Below, piece after piece: positions 12,878-19,967 of a stretch of 19,967 nucleotides of DNA. Position 1 is the first letter of the stretch. The number at the start of each line of letters is the position of its first letter. The position numbers were made by a program, and so were the translations under genes. Source of the DNA: CAYUUW01 sp964448005 (GTDB lineage: Bacteria; Patescibacteriota; Gracilibacteria; UM-FILTER-43-11); assembly GCA_964448005.1 (NCBI GenBank), contig CAYUUW010000024.1, positions 1-19,967 on the forward strand, read 5' to 3'. Under the pieces are notes generated by a model that saw nothing but the letters and a program-made list of their open reading frames with translations, was not told the DNA's origin and did no database searches.

Positions 12878-14188
12878 TCAGCTCTGCTCCGCTATGATCT
12901 TCCGCACAATATTCCTCTCATCCCATTCCATCGGTCCATCGTTCATGGTTCGGGTCGTGAAGCTTCCCATGCCGGTCACCACCACTCGGTCCCCGGGCTT
13001 GGCGTGGCGGATGGCGAACTCGATGGCCTGGTAGCGGTCTTCGATCAGGAAGAGGTCTTTGCCCAGGGTCTTGACGTTCTTCGCCCCTTCCAGCACCGCC
13101 TCCATGATCGCTTTGGGGTCCTCCGAATAGGGTTCCTCGTCGGTCACAATGGTGATATCGCAGTGCTCGGCCACCACCCGGCCCATGTCCGGCCTCTTCT
13201 TCCTGTCCCGGTCTCCGCAGCTTCCGATCACGCCAATGAGCCGTCCTCCATCCAGGCTTCTCAGCCCCTGGTAAAGGCGATCCAAGGCGTCGGGCGTGAG
13301 GGCGAAATCCACGATCACCTCGAAGCCCTTGGGGCTGGGGATCCTTTCCATTCGTCCCGGCACGCTCCTGAAATCCTGCAGGGCCGCGGCGATTCTCTCC
13401 AGGGGCACTTGGCAGGCCAAGGCGGCTCCGGCCGCCGCCAGGGCGTTTTCCACATTGTATTCCCCCAAAAGAGGCAGCTTCACCTCCGCCTGCTGCCGAT
13501 AATGCCGCATCAGGAACCGGCAGCCGTCCTGGTCGCATCGGATCTCCCGGGCCTGAAGGTCGCCTTGGCCCAGCCCGTAGACGATCTTGTCCGGACCGCC
13601 CCCCTGCATGAATTGGGAGAAGAAGCGGGTGGCTGCATTGATGACGAAGGCGTTCCTGTGCGGCGCCAGCGTGGGGTCTTTTTTCCGGCTGGTCCGTTCG
13701 GCGTTTTGGAAGAGAGTCTGCTTGGCCTTGGCGTACTCTTTCAGGTCGCCATGGTAATCCAAATGCTCGTGGGTGATGTTGCTCAGCACGGCGATGGCGA
13801 AGGGAATGCCCCACAGGCGGGACTGGTGAAGGGCGTGGGACGAGGCCTCCAGGACCACGTACTCCACTTTATCCTGGACACAGCGGCGCAGGAACCGTTG
13901 GGTCGCGAAGGGCGAAAGGGTGGTCTTTTTCGTCTCATTCGGGGTGACTTCCCCGTTCAGGCTCAGCTGCACGGTGGACACCATGGCGACCTTCTTCCCG
14001 GCGCTGCGCAGGATGTGCTCGATCATGTGGGTCGTCGTGGTCTTTCCGTTCGTCCCCGTGACTCCAATGGCCACCAGCCTTTTCCCAGGAAATCCGAAAA
14101 CGACGGCTGCGGCCACTCCGCGCAGCCGATGCCAGGCGATCCGTACGGGGCTGGCGTAGCCGATGTTCTTGCGAAGGAAGGTGAGCAT
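12878..14188 (-). CDS. murE: MurE-like UDP-N-acetylmuramyl-tripeptide synthetase without the N-terminal domain
   Basis: MurE adds the third amino acid to UDP-MurNAc-dipeptide in peptidoglycan synthesis, in the cytoplasm, using ATP. The 436-aa protein has the P-loop TGTNGKTT at 44-51 (K49), the metal-binding segment LEASSHAL (113-120), NITHEHLDYH (137-146) and YAKAKQTLF with K156 at the place of the carbamylated lysine. The C-terminal ligase domain begins near SVPGRMERI and ends with the family segment VVVTGMGS. Usual MurE is about 490 aa; here only some 40 residues precede the P-loop, so the uridine-binding N-terminal domain is almost absent. The DNPR motif that marks meso-DAP enzymes reads DEEP (in VTDEEPYSEDP), so another third residue is likely. 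It lies 35 nt after the flavokinase gene on the same strand. No Shine-Dalgarno is seen. Confidence 0.88.
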   Translation of the reverse strand: MLTFLRKNIGYASPVRIAWHRLRGVAAAVVFGFPGKRLVAIGVTGTNGKTTTTHMIEHILRSAGKKVAMVSTVQLSLNGEVTPNETKKTTLSPFATQRFLRRCVQDKVEYVVLEASSHALHQSRLWGIPFAIAVLSNITHEHLDYHGDLKEYAKAKQTLFQNAERTSRKKDPTLAPHRNAFVINAATRFFSQFMQGGGPDKIVYGLGQGDLQAREIRCDQDGCRFLMRHYRQQAEVKLPLLGEYNVENALAAAGAALACQVPLERIAAALQDFRSVPGRMERIPSPKGFEVIVDFALTPDALDRLYQGLRSLDGGRLIGVIGSCGDRDRKKRPDMGRVVAEHCDITIVTDEEPYSEDPKAIMEAVLEGAKNVKTLGKDLFLIEDRYQAIEFAIRHAKPGDRVVVTGMGSFTTRTMNDGPMEWDERNIVRKIIAEQS

Positions 14189-14223
14189 GGGTGGGGGAAA
14201 CGTAAAAAGCCTCTCGCCGCAAG

Positions 14224-14574
14224 CTATTGTACTATGGATCGCAGGTCTTTCTCTATCTGTTTTTTCAGCTCCTCCCAGGAGTCGAACTTCATGGGCTCCC
14301 TCAGCTTTTTGGTGGCCTCAAAGGCAATCCAGGAGCCGTAGACCTCTTGGCTGAAGCCCAGGGCATGGATCTCCAGGACATTCTTCCTGGAGCTTCCCTT
14401 GGGCCCGTAATGCAGGGCGCCGCGGTAGCTCTTTCCGCCGATCTCCACTCGGCAGGCATAGACTCCCGGGCTGTGGCTTCGGCCGAAGCTGCCCGGATTC
14501 ACGTTCAAAGTGGGAAAGCCTATTTTCCGCCCGTTCTTTTGCCCATGCTGCACTTTTCTTCGGAATGTCATCAT
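14224..14574 (-). CDS. riboflavin kinase domain protein (RibF C-terminal domain only)
   Basis: A 116-aa flavokinase that would phosphorylate riboflavin to FMN with ATP. Visible motifs are GRKIGFPTLN (15-24) of the nucleotide- and flavin-binding loop, GVYACRV (37-43), and LEIHALGFSQEVYG with E68 as the likely catalytic base; LREPMKFDSWEELKKQIEKD closes the domain. The usual bacterial RibF is about 300 aa and also carries an FAD synthetase domain, which is missing here, so FAD must be made by another enzyme or taken up. I chose the ATG at 14574 (followed directly by a second ATG) because AAGGA lies 10 nt upstream and the domain begins there; the frame extends to a TTG at 14649 with no domain in the extra part. 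It lies between tRNA-Ala and the MurE-like gene. Confidence 0.87.
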   Translation of the reverse strand: MMTFRRKVQHGQKNGRKIGFPTLNVNPGSFGRSHSPGVYACRVEIGGKSYRGALHYGPKGSSRKNVLEIHALGFSQEVYGSWIAFEATKKLREPMKFDSWEELKKQIEKDLRSIVQ

Positions 14575-14681
14575 CAGCGGTTTTTCCTTGAACGGGCTTA
14601 GTCTCAATTTCAAAAGCTTTGGAGCAGGAGGGTCTTTGCGTCTCGCCAAAGATCCTTGCCAGCTCGTTCTTGCCTATTTTT

Positions 14682-14750
<69 letters not shown>

Positions 14751-14758
<8 letters not shown>

Positions 14759-14841
14759 ATGAGTGACGGGCGAAGCCTGAAGCGAATGGCTGGCCGAAGC
14801 TCATGCTGAGCTGGCCGAAACATCTGCCCAAGGCCCCATGA
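14751..14841. repeat. duplicated tRNA-Ala 5' end flanking a palindromic insert
   Basis: AAGGCCCCATGA, which is the start of the tRNA-Ala gene on the plus strand, occurs at 14751-14762 and again at 14830-14841. Between the copies lies an insert with CTGGCCGAA repeated around the hairpin AGCTCA-TGC-TGAGCT (about 14798-14812). It may be an insertion that duplicated its target or an attachment-like site. Confidence 0.55.
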
Positions 14842-14869
14842 TTTTTCTCTGCCCCCTTTTGGGGCGGAG

Positions 14870-15520
14870 CTATTTTAGCCCACTTGCCTTTTCAAGTCGA
14901 GGCTTTTTCTTTCTCTTTTTCTGGGGGATGGAAAGCGCCTCTTTTTCGGCTGGCTTTCGATACAGGTAGACTTTCTCCTCCACCCGCTCCGGCGTGAGGC
15001 TGTGCACCGGGAAGCCGTTGCAGACCACTCGGGTGCCGGGCCGGAGCGTGGGCCAGATGTCGCGATGGAAGCGCGCCACGGCCTTGGGCAGCAGGTAGCA
15101 GAAGATCACGTCTGCCTCTTTATAGGATTGGGACCACATGTTCCCCAGGCGGATCTGGGCTTTGGACCGGGCGAGGAAGGCCTTGATTTTGCCGAAAAGG
15201 ACGAGCGGAACCGAAAGCTCGATCCCCACTGCTTTTTTGGCGATCTTGGCGGCAGCCAGAACCAGGCGGCCGTCGCCGCAGCCCAAATCGTAGGCCACAT
15301 CCGTGGGCTTCAGCTCCGCCAGGCGGAGCATTCCCTCCTGTCGCTTGCGGGTGGAGGGCACGAAAGGGGCGCTGGCGAAAGCGCCGTAGAGCCCCGGAAT
15401 GAGGAGCAGCACCAGCACGACGAAGGCAATGTCCGCCGACCGGGCTCCCAGGCCGAAGGCGTAGAGCAGGCTGACGAGGGCGATGCCCACCGTCACTACG
15501 AAGATCGCAGCTTCCATCAT
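14870..15520 (-). CDS. membrane-linked class I methyltransferase, FAM173-like
   Basis: A 216-aa protein. Residues 4-24 and 30-48 are two hydrophobic helices, so the enzyme is held at the membrane. A PFVPST segment (52-57) leads into the methyltransferase core: VAYDLGCGDGRLVLAAAK (75-92) is motif I, AVGIELSVPLV holds the acidic residue for SAM, and NMWSQSYKEADVIFCYLLP is the later core. Membrane helix, PFVP and DLGCGDGR in this order are typical of the FAM173 family, whose eukaryotic members methylate lysines of mitochondrial proteins; the bacterial substrate is unknown. The tail is strongly basic (KKRKKKPRLEKASGLK). It starts at the first of two adjacent ATG codons. It is transcribed alone, and a hairpin with a T-tract lies in its probable leader (15583-15608). 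Confidence 0.82.
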   Translation of the reverse strand: MMEAAIFVVTVGIALVSLLYAFGLGARSADIAFVVLVLLLIPGLYGAFASAPFVPSTRKRQEGMLRLAELKPTDVAYDLGCGDGRLVLAAAKIAKKAVGIELSVPLVLFGKIKAFLARSKAQIRLGNMWSQSYKEADVIFCYLLPKAVARFHRDIWPTLRPGTRVVCNGFPVHSLTPERVEEKVYLYRKPAEKEALSIPQKKRKKKPRLEKASGLK

Positions 15521-15582
15521 GGCTCTTGGGGTTGGTTGAGGTTCGGGCCTTATTCTAGGCAGCCCACGCCTGCCGGTAAAGG

Positions 15583-15608
15583 AAAAAAGCCCATCCGAAC
15601 TCGGGCTT
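15583..15608 (-). terminator. minus-strand terminator or leader attenuator
   Basis: Read on the minus strand, AAGCCC (15608-15603) pairs with GGGCTT (15592-15587) around a 10-nt loop and TTTT follows. No gene lies directly upstream on that strand (the next is the four-helix-bundle gene on the plus strand), so it could be an attenuator for the methyltransferase starting at 15520. Confidence 0.5.
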
Positions 15609-15653
15609 GAAGCAATCCTTTTTTCCTGCTAGACTGCTCGGGCTTTTGAGTGT

Positions 15654-15729
15654 GGGTCAGTAGCTCAGTTGGTAGAGCAAACGGCTCTTAACCGTAAGGT
15701 CCTGGGTTCGAATCCCAGCTGGCCCACCA
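15654..15729 (+). tRNA. tRNA-Lys(CTT)
   Basis: A 76-nt cloverleaf: acceptor GGGTCAG with CTGGCCC, D-arm AGCTCAGTTGGTAGAGC, anticodon loop CTCTTAA giving anticodon CTT (Lys), T-arm CTGGG-TTCGAAT-CCCAG, and encoded CCA at 15727-15729. Confidence 0.96.
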
Positions 15730-15747
15730 GAACTTTCTTCGAAAATT

Positions 15748-15828
15748 GAGTGTGTTTGTGTGTGTGCGTCTGCATGCTGAAGATACCTTTGGAGAAATTT
15801 CCCAGTATCCACACACAGAAACAGACCC
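15748..15828. repeat. GT-rich run and matching AC-rich run
   Basis: A TG-rich run (about 15748-15768, GTGTGTTTGTGTGTGTG) is answered by an AC-rich run (about 15808-15828, CACACACAGAAACAGAC), giving an imperfect inverted repeat between tRNA-Lys and the following gene. No other function is visible. Confidence 0.4.
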
Positions 15829-15883
15829 AGAAACAACCTAAATTCCCACAACCTTCACGTTTTACCTCGGATTCCACGACCTT

Positions 15884-16222
15884 ATGTTCGATTTCCAAAG
15901 GCTGGAGGTTTATCAAAAATCCCGCTTCATGCATAAAAAGGTCATGAGGTTTTTGCTGAATCGCAAAGAAATCCACCCTCGCCTTCGCGATCAGCTCTCA
16001 AGGGCGAGCTTAAGTGTAATGCTTCTAATCGCAGAAGGCGCTGGTCGTTTCACGAAAGCTGACAAGAAACACTATTATATCCAATCTAGAGCTTCAGCAT
16101 TTGAGACAGTTGCCTGTCTTGAGGTTTGCCAAGATCTCGAATTTTTATCAGAAACTGAATTTGGGGAATTCAGCGATGAGTATGAGAACATTTCGAAGAT
16201 GCTGTTTGGATTGATGAGGTAA
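15884..16222 (+). CDS. four-helix-bundle protein (S23/23S intervening-sequence type)
   Basis: A 112-aa protein of the four-helix-bundle family first found inside inserts of 23S rRNA genes and common in uncultivated bacteria; its biological role is not established. Family segments are visible: FDFQRLEVYQKS at the start, HPRLRDQLSRASLSVMLLIAEGAGR in the middle, and then KKHYYIQSRASAFETVACLE. Length and order fit the family fully. The ATG at 15884 gives the typical N-terminus; no Shine-Dalgarno is seen. It stands outside any rRNA here, 154 nt after tRNA-Lys, and may be read from the same promoter. It converges with the amidase gene, 15 nt away, with only a T-run between. Confidence 0.9.
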   Translation: MFDFQRLEVYQKSRFMHKKVMRFLLNRKEIHPRLRDQLSRASLSVMLLIAEGAGRFTKADKKHYYIQSRASAFETVACLEVCQDLEFLSETEFGEFSDEYENISKMLFGLMR

Positions 16223-16237
16223 TTTTTTTTGCAGAAA

Positions 16238-19200
16238 CTACCAAATCGCCCCCACCTTCGCTCCCGTGTAGTAGTACTCGATGATCTCCTTGTAGGTCTT
16301 GCCTTCTTCGGCCTGCTTGGTCGCGCCTAGGCCGCTGAGGCCCACGCCGTGGCCATTGCGGGTCTTTCCCGCGCTCCAGGGGTCGGGCTTGGCTTGCAGG
16401 TAGGGCGTGTCCTTCCAGCCCCACACCGCTTCGGCGGAAAGGGTCCACCCGTCGCTCTGGTTGAAGTAAGGCGTCTTGATCACCTTGCCGTTGTAGGTCA
16501 CCCCTTGGCCCGCCGTGGCAAGCACGGCTTTCGCGAAGTTCGGCGAGCGCAGCTCCAGGCCGTAGCCCAGGTATTTCTGGAACTCATCCGGACTGTCGCT
16601 TCCGTGGTAGGGCTTGCCGGGAAACTTTTGGTTGGCCGGATCCATGTAATGGAAGGCGTAGCTTCGGGCGATCACCGCAATGGTCTTCTCGATGGGGTCC
16701 CCATTGGACACTTCCGCCTGGCCCTTCATGTAGTCCTCCAGCGGCAGCTCGTTGATGTAGGCCACTTCTCCGTCCAGCACCCTCAGCTCCAGCGTGCCGC
16801 GGAAGCGGTTGTCGTTCAGCTCCAGGTTCCAGGCAGGATGGCGCTCCCACGAAACCACCTCGCTCACGCCTCCTTCCTGCGGCACCAGGCGCGCCACCGA
16901 GGTCGAAACCGATTGGGAGCCGTAGGACAGCTGGATGCTTTCCCCGCTTTTCTTGGCGGAAACCTTCTCTCCGGCCGCCAGGCGCATCAGCGCCTTGCCT
17001 TGGCTGTCCTCCACCACGAAAGGCTTGTTGGCGGTCAGCTGCGACTGCGGAGCCTCGTAGGAAAGCCGCACACGGAAGGGCTTTTGATCGGCTTCGTTTT
17101 GGTTAGGCTGCGTCGCGCTGAGGTCGGCGCCTAAGGTCTCTTGGATGGACAGGGCTGCCGGAGCAGGGGATTGGGGCAGGGCCGATTCGCCCACGCGGAA
17201 GCGCTTGAGGACGAGGCTGCCTTCCAGCCAGCCCGCATTCTCCATCACCAGCTGGAAGCTTTCGCTGCGGATCCCTTTCTGGCTAGGCTTCACCGGAAAG
17301 CGGAAGGTTCCGGTTTCGCCGGGGCCGACCTCTTCCTCCTCCATTTGGGCCGGCCGAGAGGGGCTCAGCCAGCTTGGGGCAGCGTAGAAGTCGCTCTTCC
17401 TGTCTTGGGGGCGGGCCGTCCCCAGGCGGACTGCATTGGCCCCCTGCTTTTGCCACACGGCGTTGCCCAGGTTCTTGAAGCGCAGCTCCACCCAGCTTTC
17501 CTCGCCTGCCTTCAGCACAATGAAGCTTGCGTCCGCTGTTTCCAGCTTGGCCCGCAGGCTGGGCTTGTCCACTTGGATCTCGTAGCGAAGCAGCCCTCCC
17601 GGAACAGGATTGCTGTTGAGCCGGGCCACGGCTGTCACGCTGTGGGATCCCCTTTGGTAGGGGGCTTCCACCCACAGGCTCACTTTCGTTTTCCCTCCCG
17701 GCTCCACCGGCTCCAGGATGCTGATCTTCCGGCTGTAGGCCTTCAGGCCCTTCTCGCTCAGGCTCAGGTAGAAATTCTCCGGCGTCCAGGCCATGTCCCC
17801 TTTGTTCGCCAGCTCGATCTCCAGCTTTCTCTTTTCGCCGGGCAGCAGCTTGGAAACCGCTCCTGCCTTGGCCAATTGCGCGCGGTGCACAGGCTTCTTC
17901 ACGCTCACCTCGAAGCCTAGGGCCCGATCCGCCAGCCAGCCGCTTTCGCCGATCCGGGGCTGCAGCTGCTCGGTGGCCGAGCCGACCTTCGATTTGGGAG
18001 CCCGGGCGCTCAGGACGAACTCCCCCACCTGTCCGGGGGGCACTTCGCTCTCCGCCAGGAAGCCCAATCGGCCTGTCTTGTCCTTGGCGAAATTGCTTTG
18101 GCGGCCCTTGGGGGACGAAGGATAGAGGCCGATGGCCTGCGGGCCGTAATTCCTCCAGGTCACGTTGCCGGTGTTCTTCAAAAAGAGCGATCCTTCCAGC
18201 TCCTGCTGCTGGAAGACGGTGCCGGAAGGCATGGCCTGCCGGATCACCTCGTAGCCCAGGGCAGGCTCCTGCACATCGAGCACCAGCCACTGGGAGGCCA
18301 GGGCGACTTTGAAGCGTCCGTTGACCACGGGGGTGATCTGAAGCCTGTGCTCCCCTGGGGCGTAGCCCGCTTCGGCCTGAACCACAAAGGTTCCCACCCT
18401 TCCCGGGGCGACGCTGGCCTCTTTCAGGTCGGCGGCCACAAAGGGCTTCTCGGCCAGCAGGGGCACCAGGCGCCCGTTCGGATCGCTGTTCTGGGCCACG
18501 TGGAGCCAGGTGTTCTGGTCCCAGGACTGCTTGCCGGCATTCCGGAAGCGCAGGGTCAGCTCTTTTCTTTCTCCGGGATTCAGCTCCAGCAAGGGCAGAT
18601 CCCCTTCGATCTGGGCATTGTAGTCCAGGTTCTGGGCGCTGAAATTCTCCCGGAAGCTTCCGCTGCGCAGGGCCGACATCGTCCGTTCCCGCACCGCATC
18701 CAGGTTCTTGTAGAGCTTCTCCCCGGGGCAGGCCGTGGCCCGCACATCCCTGTGGCCCAGAATGGTGGCGATCTCCTGCCCGTAGAACACGCCTTTCCCT
18801 TTCGGATTCAGGGTGTACTTGTCCGAGAGCTTGGCCAGCAGGGTGCTCAGGGCTTCCAGGGCCGGCGCCGGCACCTCGTTTTCCTGGTAATCGCCGATCA
18901 GCGCCACGCCGATGGCGCCGTTGTTGTGGCACATGGAATGGGCCCCGACCACGTCGTCTCCGCCGGCGCGCCCTTCGTACACGTTGCCCAGCGGGTCGAT
19001 CAGGTAGTTGTAGCCGATGTCCCCCCAGCCCCGGGTCCGGGTGTGGTACTGGTAGACGGCCCGGACGATGGCCCTGTAGTCGCCGGCGTCCTTTCGGCTG
19101 TCGCCGTTCAGGTCCTTCAGCTCCGAATCGGTGTGGTGGACGATCAGCTTCTGGATCTTTTTGGCATACTGGAGCGGCCAAAGGAGCTCCTTCCCGTCCG

Positions 19201-19810
19201 CGCTCATTTTCTCGGTCCTTTTCACCCCGATTTCGCTGCCGCGCAGGGCTTCCGATTCCTTGCAGGGGTCTTCGCCTCCGCCGGAGCTTCCTCCCCCGGC
19301 CTTCGCCTCAGGGTCCCTGTAGCGCAGGCTTTCGTCCGCTCCCCATTCCTTCCGGCTGATCACCGTGAAGCCTCCAGGAGGTCCTCCGATGGCAGCCAGA
19401 AGCTCTTGGCTCTCCAGGGCCATCCTCTCTGTCTCGGCCTGGTAGAAGCCCAGTTCCAGCCGCGCAGGCTGCTGCAGGGGGGCGCCCTTGTAGCGCAGCT
19501 GAACGGTGGCGCTGGGCCGGCTGAACGCCAGGCTTCCGGCGCCGAAGCCGTCGTCGTGGATCTCCACCGCTTCCCAGGCCTTCGGCTCCTTGGCCGAAAC
19601 GCTGATCTCCAGCCCCTCCAGCGCCTGATCTGATTCCAGGGGAAAGGCGTTCGCCAAAAAAGGCAGCTCGATCTGCTCGGAAAGCCAGGCGCTTTGATGG
19701 GCGGGAAGGATGAGGCTCCTGCTGAGTTCCGGGGACGCTTGGGCCGGGAACGAAAATCCAAGGCAGGCCAGCCCGAGCATCGCAGGAAGCAGGCGCTGAG
19801 AGATACTCAT
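16238..19810 (-). CDS. exported PGRP-type amidase with Ig-like repeats and SpoIID domain
   Basis: A 1190-aa secreted protein with two cell-wall enzyme modules. Residues 1-25 are a signal peptide. Residues 148-380 form a peptidoglycan-recognition/N-acetylmuramoyl-L-alanine amidase domain: ISRKEWGADE, LIVHHTD with H225, GWGDIGYNYLIDPLGNVYEG, HNNGAIGVALIGDY, GHRD with H353 and ACPG with C361, so the zinc ligands are intact. DLNGDSRKD (233-241) looks like an EF-hand calcium loop inside this domain. From about 405 to 900 come about four repeats of Ig-like type, each with LNPGERKELTLRFRNAG or a close variant and a nearby Trp. The last 200 residues are a SpoIID/LytB domain (LPLEDYMKGQAEVSNGDP, AVIARSYAFHY, GHGVGLSGLGA), related to lytic transglycosylases acting on denuded glycan. 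It may remodel peptidoglycan at the cell surface, or that of other cells. The ATG at 19810 precedes the signal peptide; no Shine-Dalgarno is seen. Confidence 0.9.
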   Translation of the reverse strand: MSISQRLLPAMLGLACLGFSFPAQASPELSRSLILPAHQSAWLSEQIELPFLANAFPLESDQALEGLEISVSAKEPKAWEAVEIHDDGFGAGSLAFSRPSATVQLRYKGAPLQQPARLELGFYQAETERMALESQELLAAIGGPPGGFTVISRKEWGADESLRYRDPEAKAGGGSSGGGEDPCKESEALRGSEIGVKRTEKMSADGKELLWPLQYAKKIQKLIVHHTDSELKDLNGDSRKDAGDYRAIVRAVYQYHTRTRGWGDIGYNYLIDPLGNVYEGRAGGDDVVGAHSMCHNNGAIGVALIGDYQENEVPAPALEALSTLLAKLSDKYTLNPKGKGVFYGQEIATILGHRDVRATACPGEKLYKNLDAVRERTMSALRSGSFRENFSAQNLDYNAQIEGDLPLLELNPGERKELTLRFRNAGKQSWDQNTWLHVAQNSDPNGRLVPLLAEKPFVAADLKEASVAPGRVGTFVVQAEAGYAPGEHRLQITPVVNGRFKVALASQWLVLDVQEPALGYEVIRQAMPSGTVFQQQELEGSLFLKNTGNVTWRNYGPQAIGLYPSSPKGRQSNFAKDKTGRLGFLAESEVPPGQVGEFVLSARAPKSKVGSATEQLQPRIGESGWLADRALGFEVSVKKPVHRAQLAKAGAVSKLLPGEKRKLEIELANKGDMAWTPENFYLSLSEKGLKAYSRKISILEPVEPGGKTKVSLWVEAPYQRGSHSVTAVARLNSNPVPGGLLRYEIQVDKPSLRAKLETADASFIVLKAGEESWVELRFKNLGNAVWQKQGANAVRLGTARPQDRKSDFYAAPSWLSPSRPAQMEEEEVGPGETGTFRFPVKPSQKGIRSESFQLVMENAGWLEGSLVLKRFRVGESALPQSPAPAALSIQETLGADLSATQPNQNEADQKPFRVRLSYEAPQSQLTANKPFVVEDSQGKALMRLAAGEKVSAKKSGESIQLSYGSQSVSTSVARLVPQEGGVSEVVSWERHPAWNLELNDNRFRGTLELRVLDGEVAYINELPLEDYMKGQAEVSNGDPIEKTIAVIARSYAFHYMDPANQKFPGKPYHGSDSPDEFQKYLGYGLELRSPNFAKAVLATAGQGVTYNGKVIKTPYFNQSDGWTLSAEAVWGWKDTPYLQAKPDPWSAGKTRNGHGVGLSGLGATKQAEEGKTYKEIIEYYYTGAKVGAIW

Positions 19811-19846
19811 GGAAATTTGTTTATGGCTATCCTAGCATTCTATCAC

Positions 19847-19871
19847 AAAAAAGGCCAATTTGATAGCCTTT
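19847..19871 (-). terminator. minus-strand terminator upstream of the amidase gene
   Basis: On the minus strand AAAGGC (19871-19866) pairs with GCCTTT (19855-19850) and the T-run continues to 19847. It would end a transcript entering from beyond the right edge. The rest of 19872-19967 shows no gene. Confidence 0.5.
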
Positions 19872-19967
19872 AATCTGGCCAAATTTAACAGGACACTGCT
19901 GACTTCAAAAGTCTAAAAAGGCACCAGTTTTTCCAGCCGGCCCTTTCGGATATGCCTTGAGATAAGG

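Noticed and set aside
13004..14341. 445-aa open frame on the plus strand across the murE-like and flavokinase genes
   Set aside because: It is antisense to two clear genes with intact motifs; the frame stays open only because of high GC and codon bias.
15654..16222. rRNA operon context for the four-helix-bundle gene
   Set aside because: The family is known from 23S rRNA inserts, but no rRNA-like sequence lies around it here.
17283..19181. 632-aa minus frame and 511-aa plus frame (18098-19633) inside the amidase gene
   Set aside because: Their translations are low-complexity and Arg/Gly/Pro-rich, and the overlapping 1190-aa frame has domains throughout.

Overview
The window looks like a contig piece from an uncultivated bacterium of the candidate phyla radiation (Patescibacteria), perhaps of the Peregrinibacteria type; the lineage is an inference. 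Supporting signs are a MurE-type ligase lacking the usual N-terminal domain, a four-helix-bundle (S23-like) protein, a short archaeal-type triosephosphate isomerase, a flavokinase-only RibF-like protein, palindromes built on CCTGCC/GGCAGG, and many genes with no clear Shine-Dalgarno. TGA is used as an ordinary stop (ends of the genes at 193, 939, 2023, 4365 and of truB), which argues against the UGA-glycine code of Gracilibacteria/Absconditabacteria. Most genes are GC-rich; the gene at 10090-11091 is clearly AT-rich.

Left part (1-5461, all + strand): a small membrane protein; two cysteine-rich predicted lipoproteins, the first with a D/G/T-rich stalk and an SLH-like domain; a helix-turn-helix protein with a coiled coil and a C-terminal membrane anchor; tpiA; and a small single-span protein. 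Nearly every intergenic space holds hairpins: a duplicated bidirectional terminator, groups of short stem-loops next to the lipoprotein genes, and four interleaved 11-nt repeat arms directly before tpiA.

Middle part (5525-9976): on the minus strand, an SLH-domain surface protein is followed by an O-antigen ligase/Wzy-like membrane protein with TPRs, broken by a 10-N assembly gap. Divergent to these is a 289-nt structured RNA with a tRNA-like end, own promoter and strong terminator, called tmRNA (ssrA).

Right part: a minus-strand cluster reads tRNA-Ala, flavokinase, MurE-like ligase, TruB, a SAM methyltransferase (ATGA overlap with truB) and an AT-rich HEPN-like gene. Further right lie a membrane-linked FAM173-like methyltransferase (minus), tRNA-Lys and a four-helix-bundle protein (plus), and a 1190-aa exported protein joining a PGRP-type amidase, Ig-like repeats and a SpoIID domain (minus). 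Together the window is rich in cell-envelope functions (surface layer, glycan polymerisation or glycosylation, peptidoglycan synthesis and cleavage) mixed with translation genes (two tRNAs, tmRNA, TruB). No CRISPR array, transposase, phage gene or rRNA was seen.
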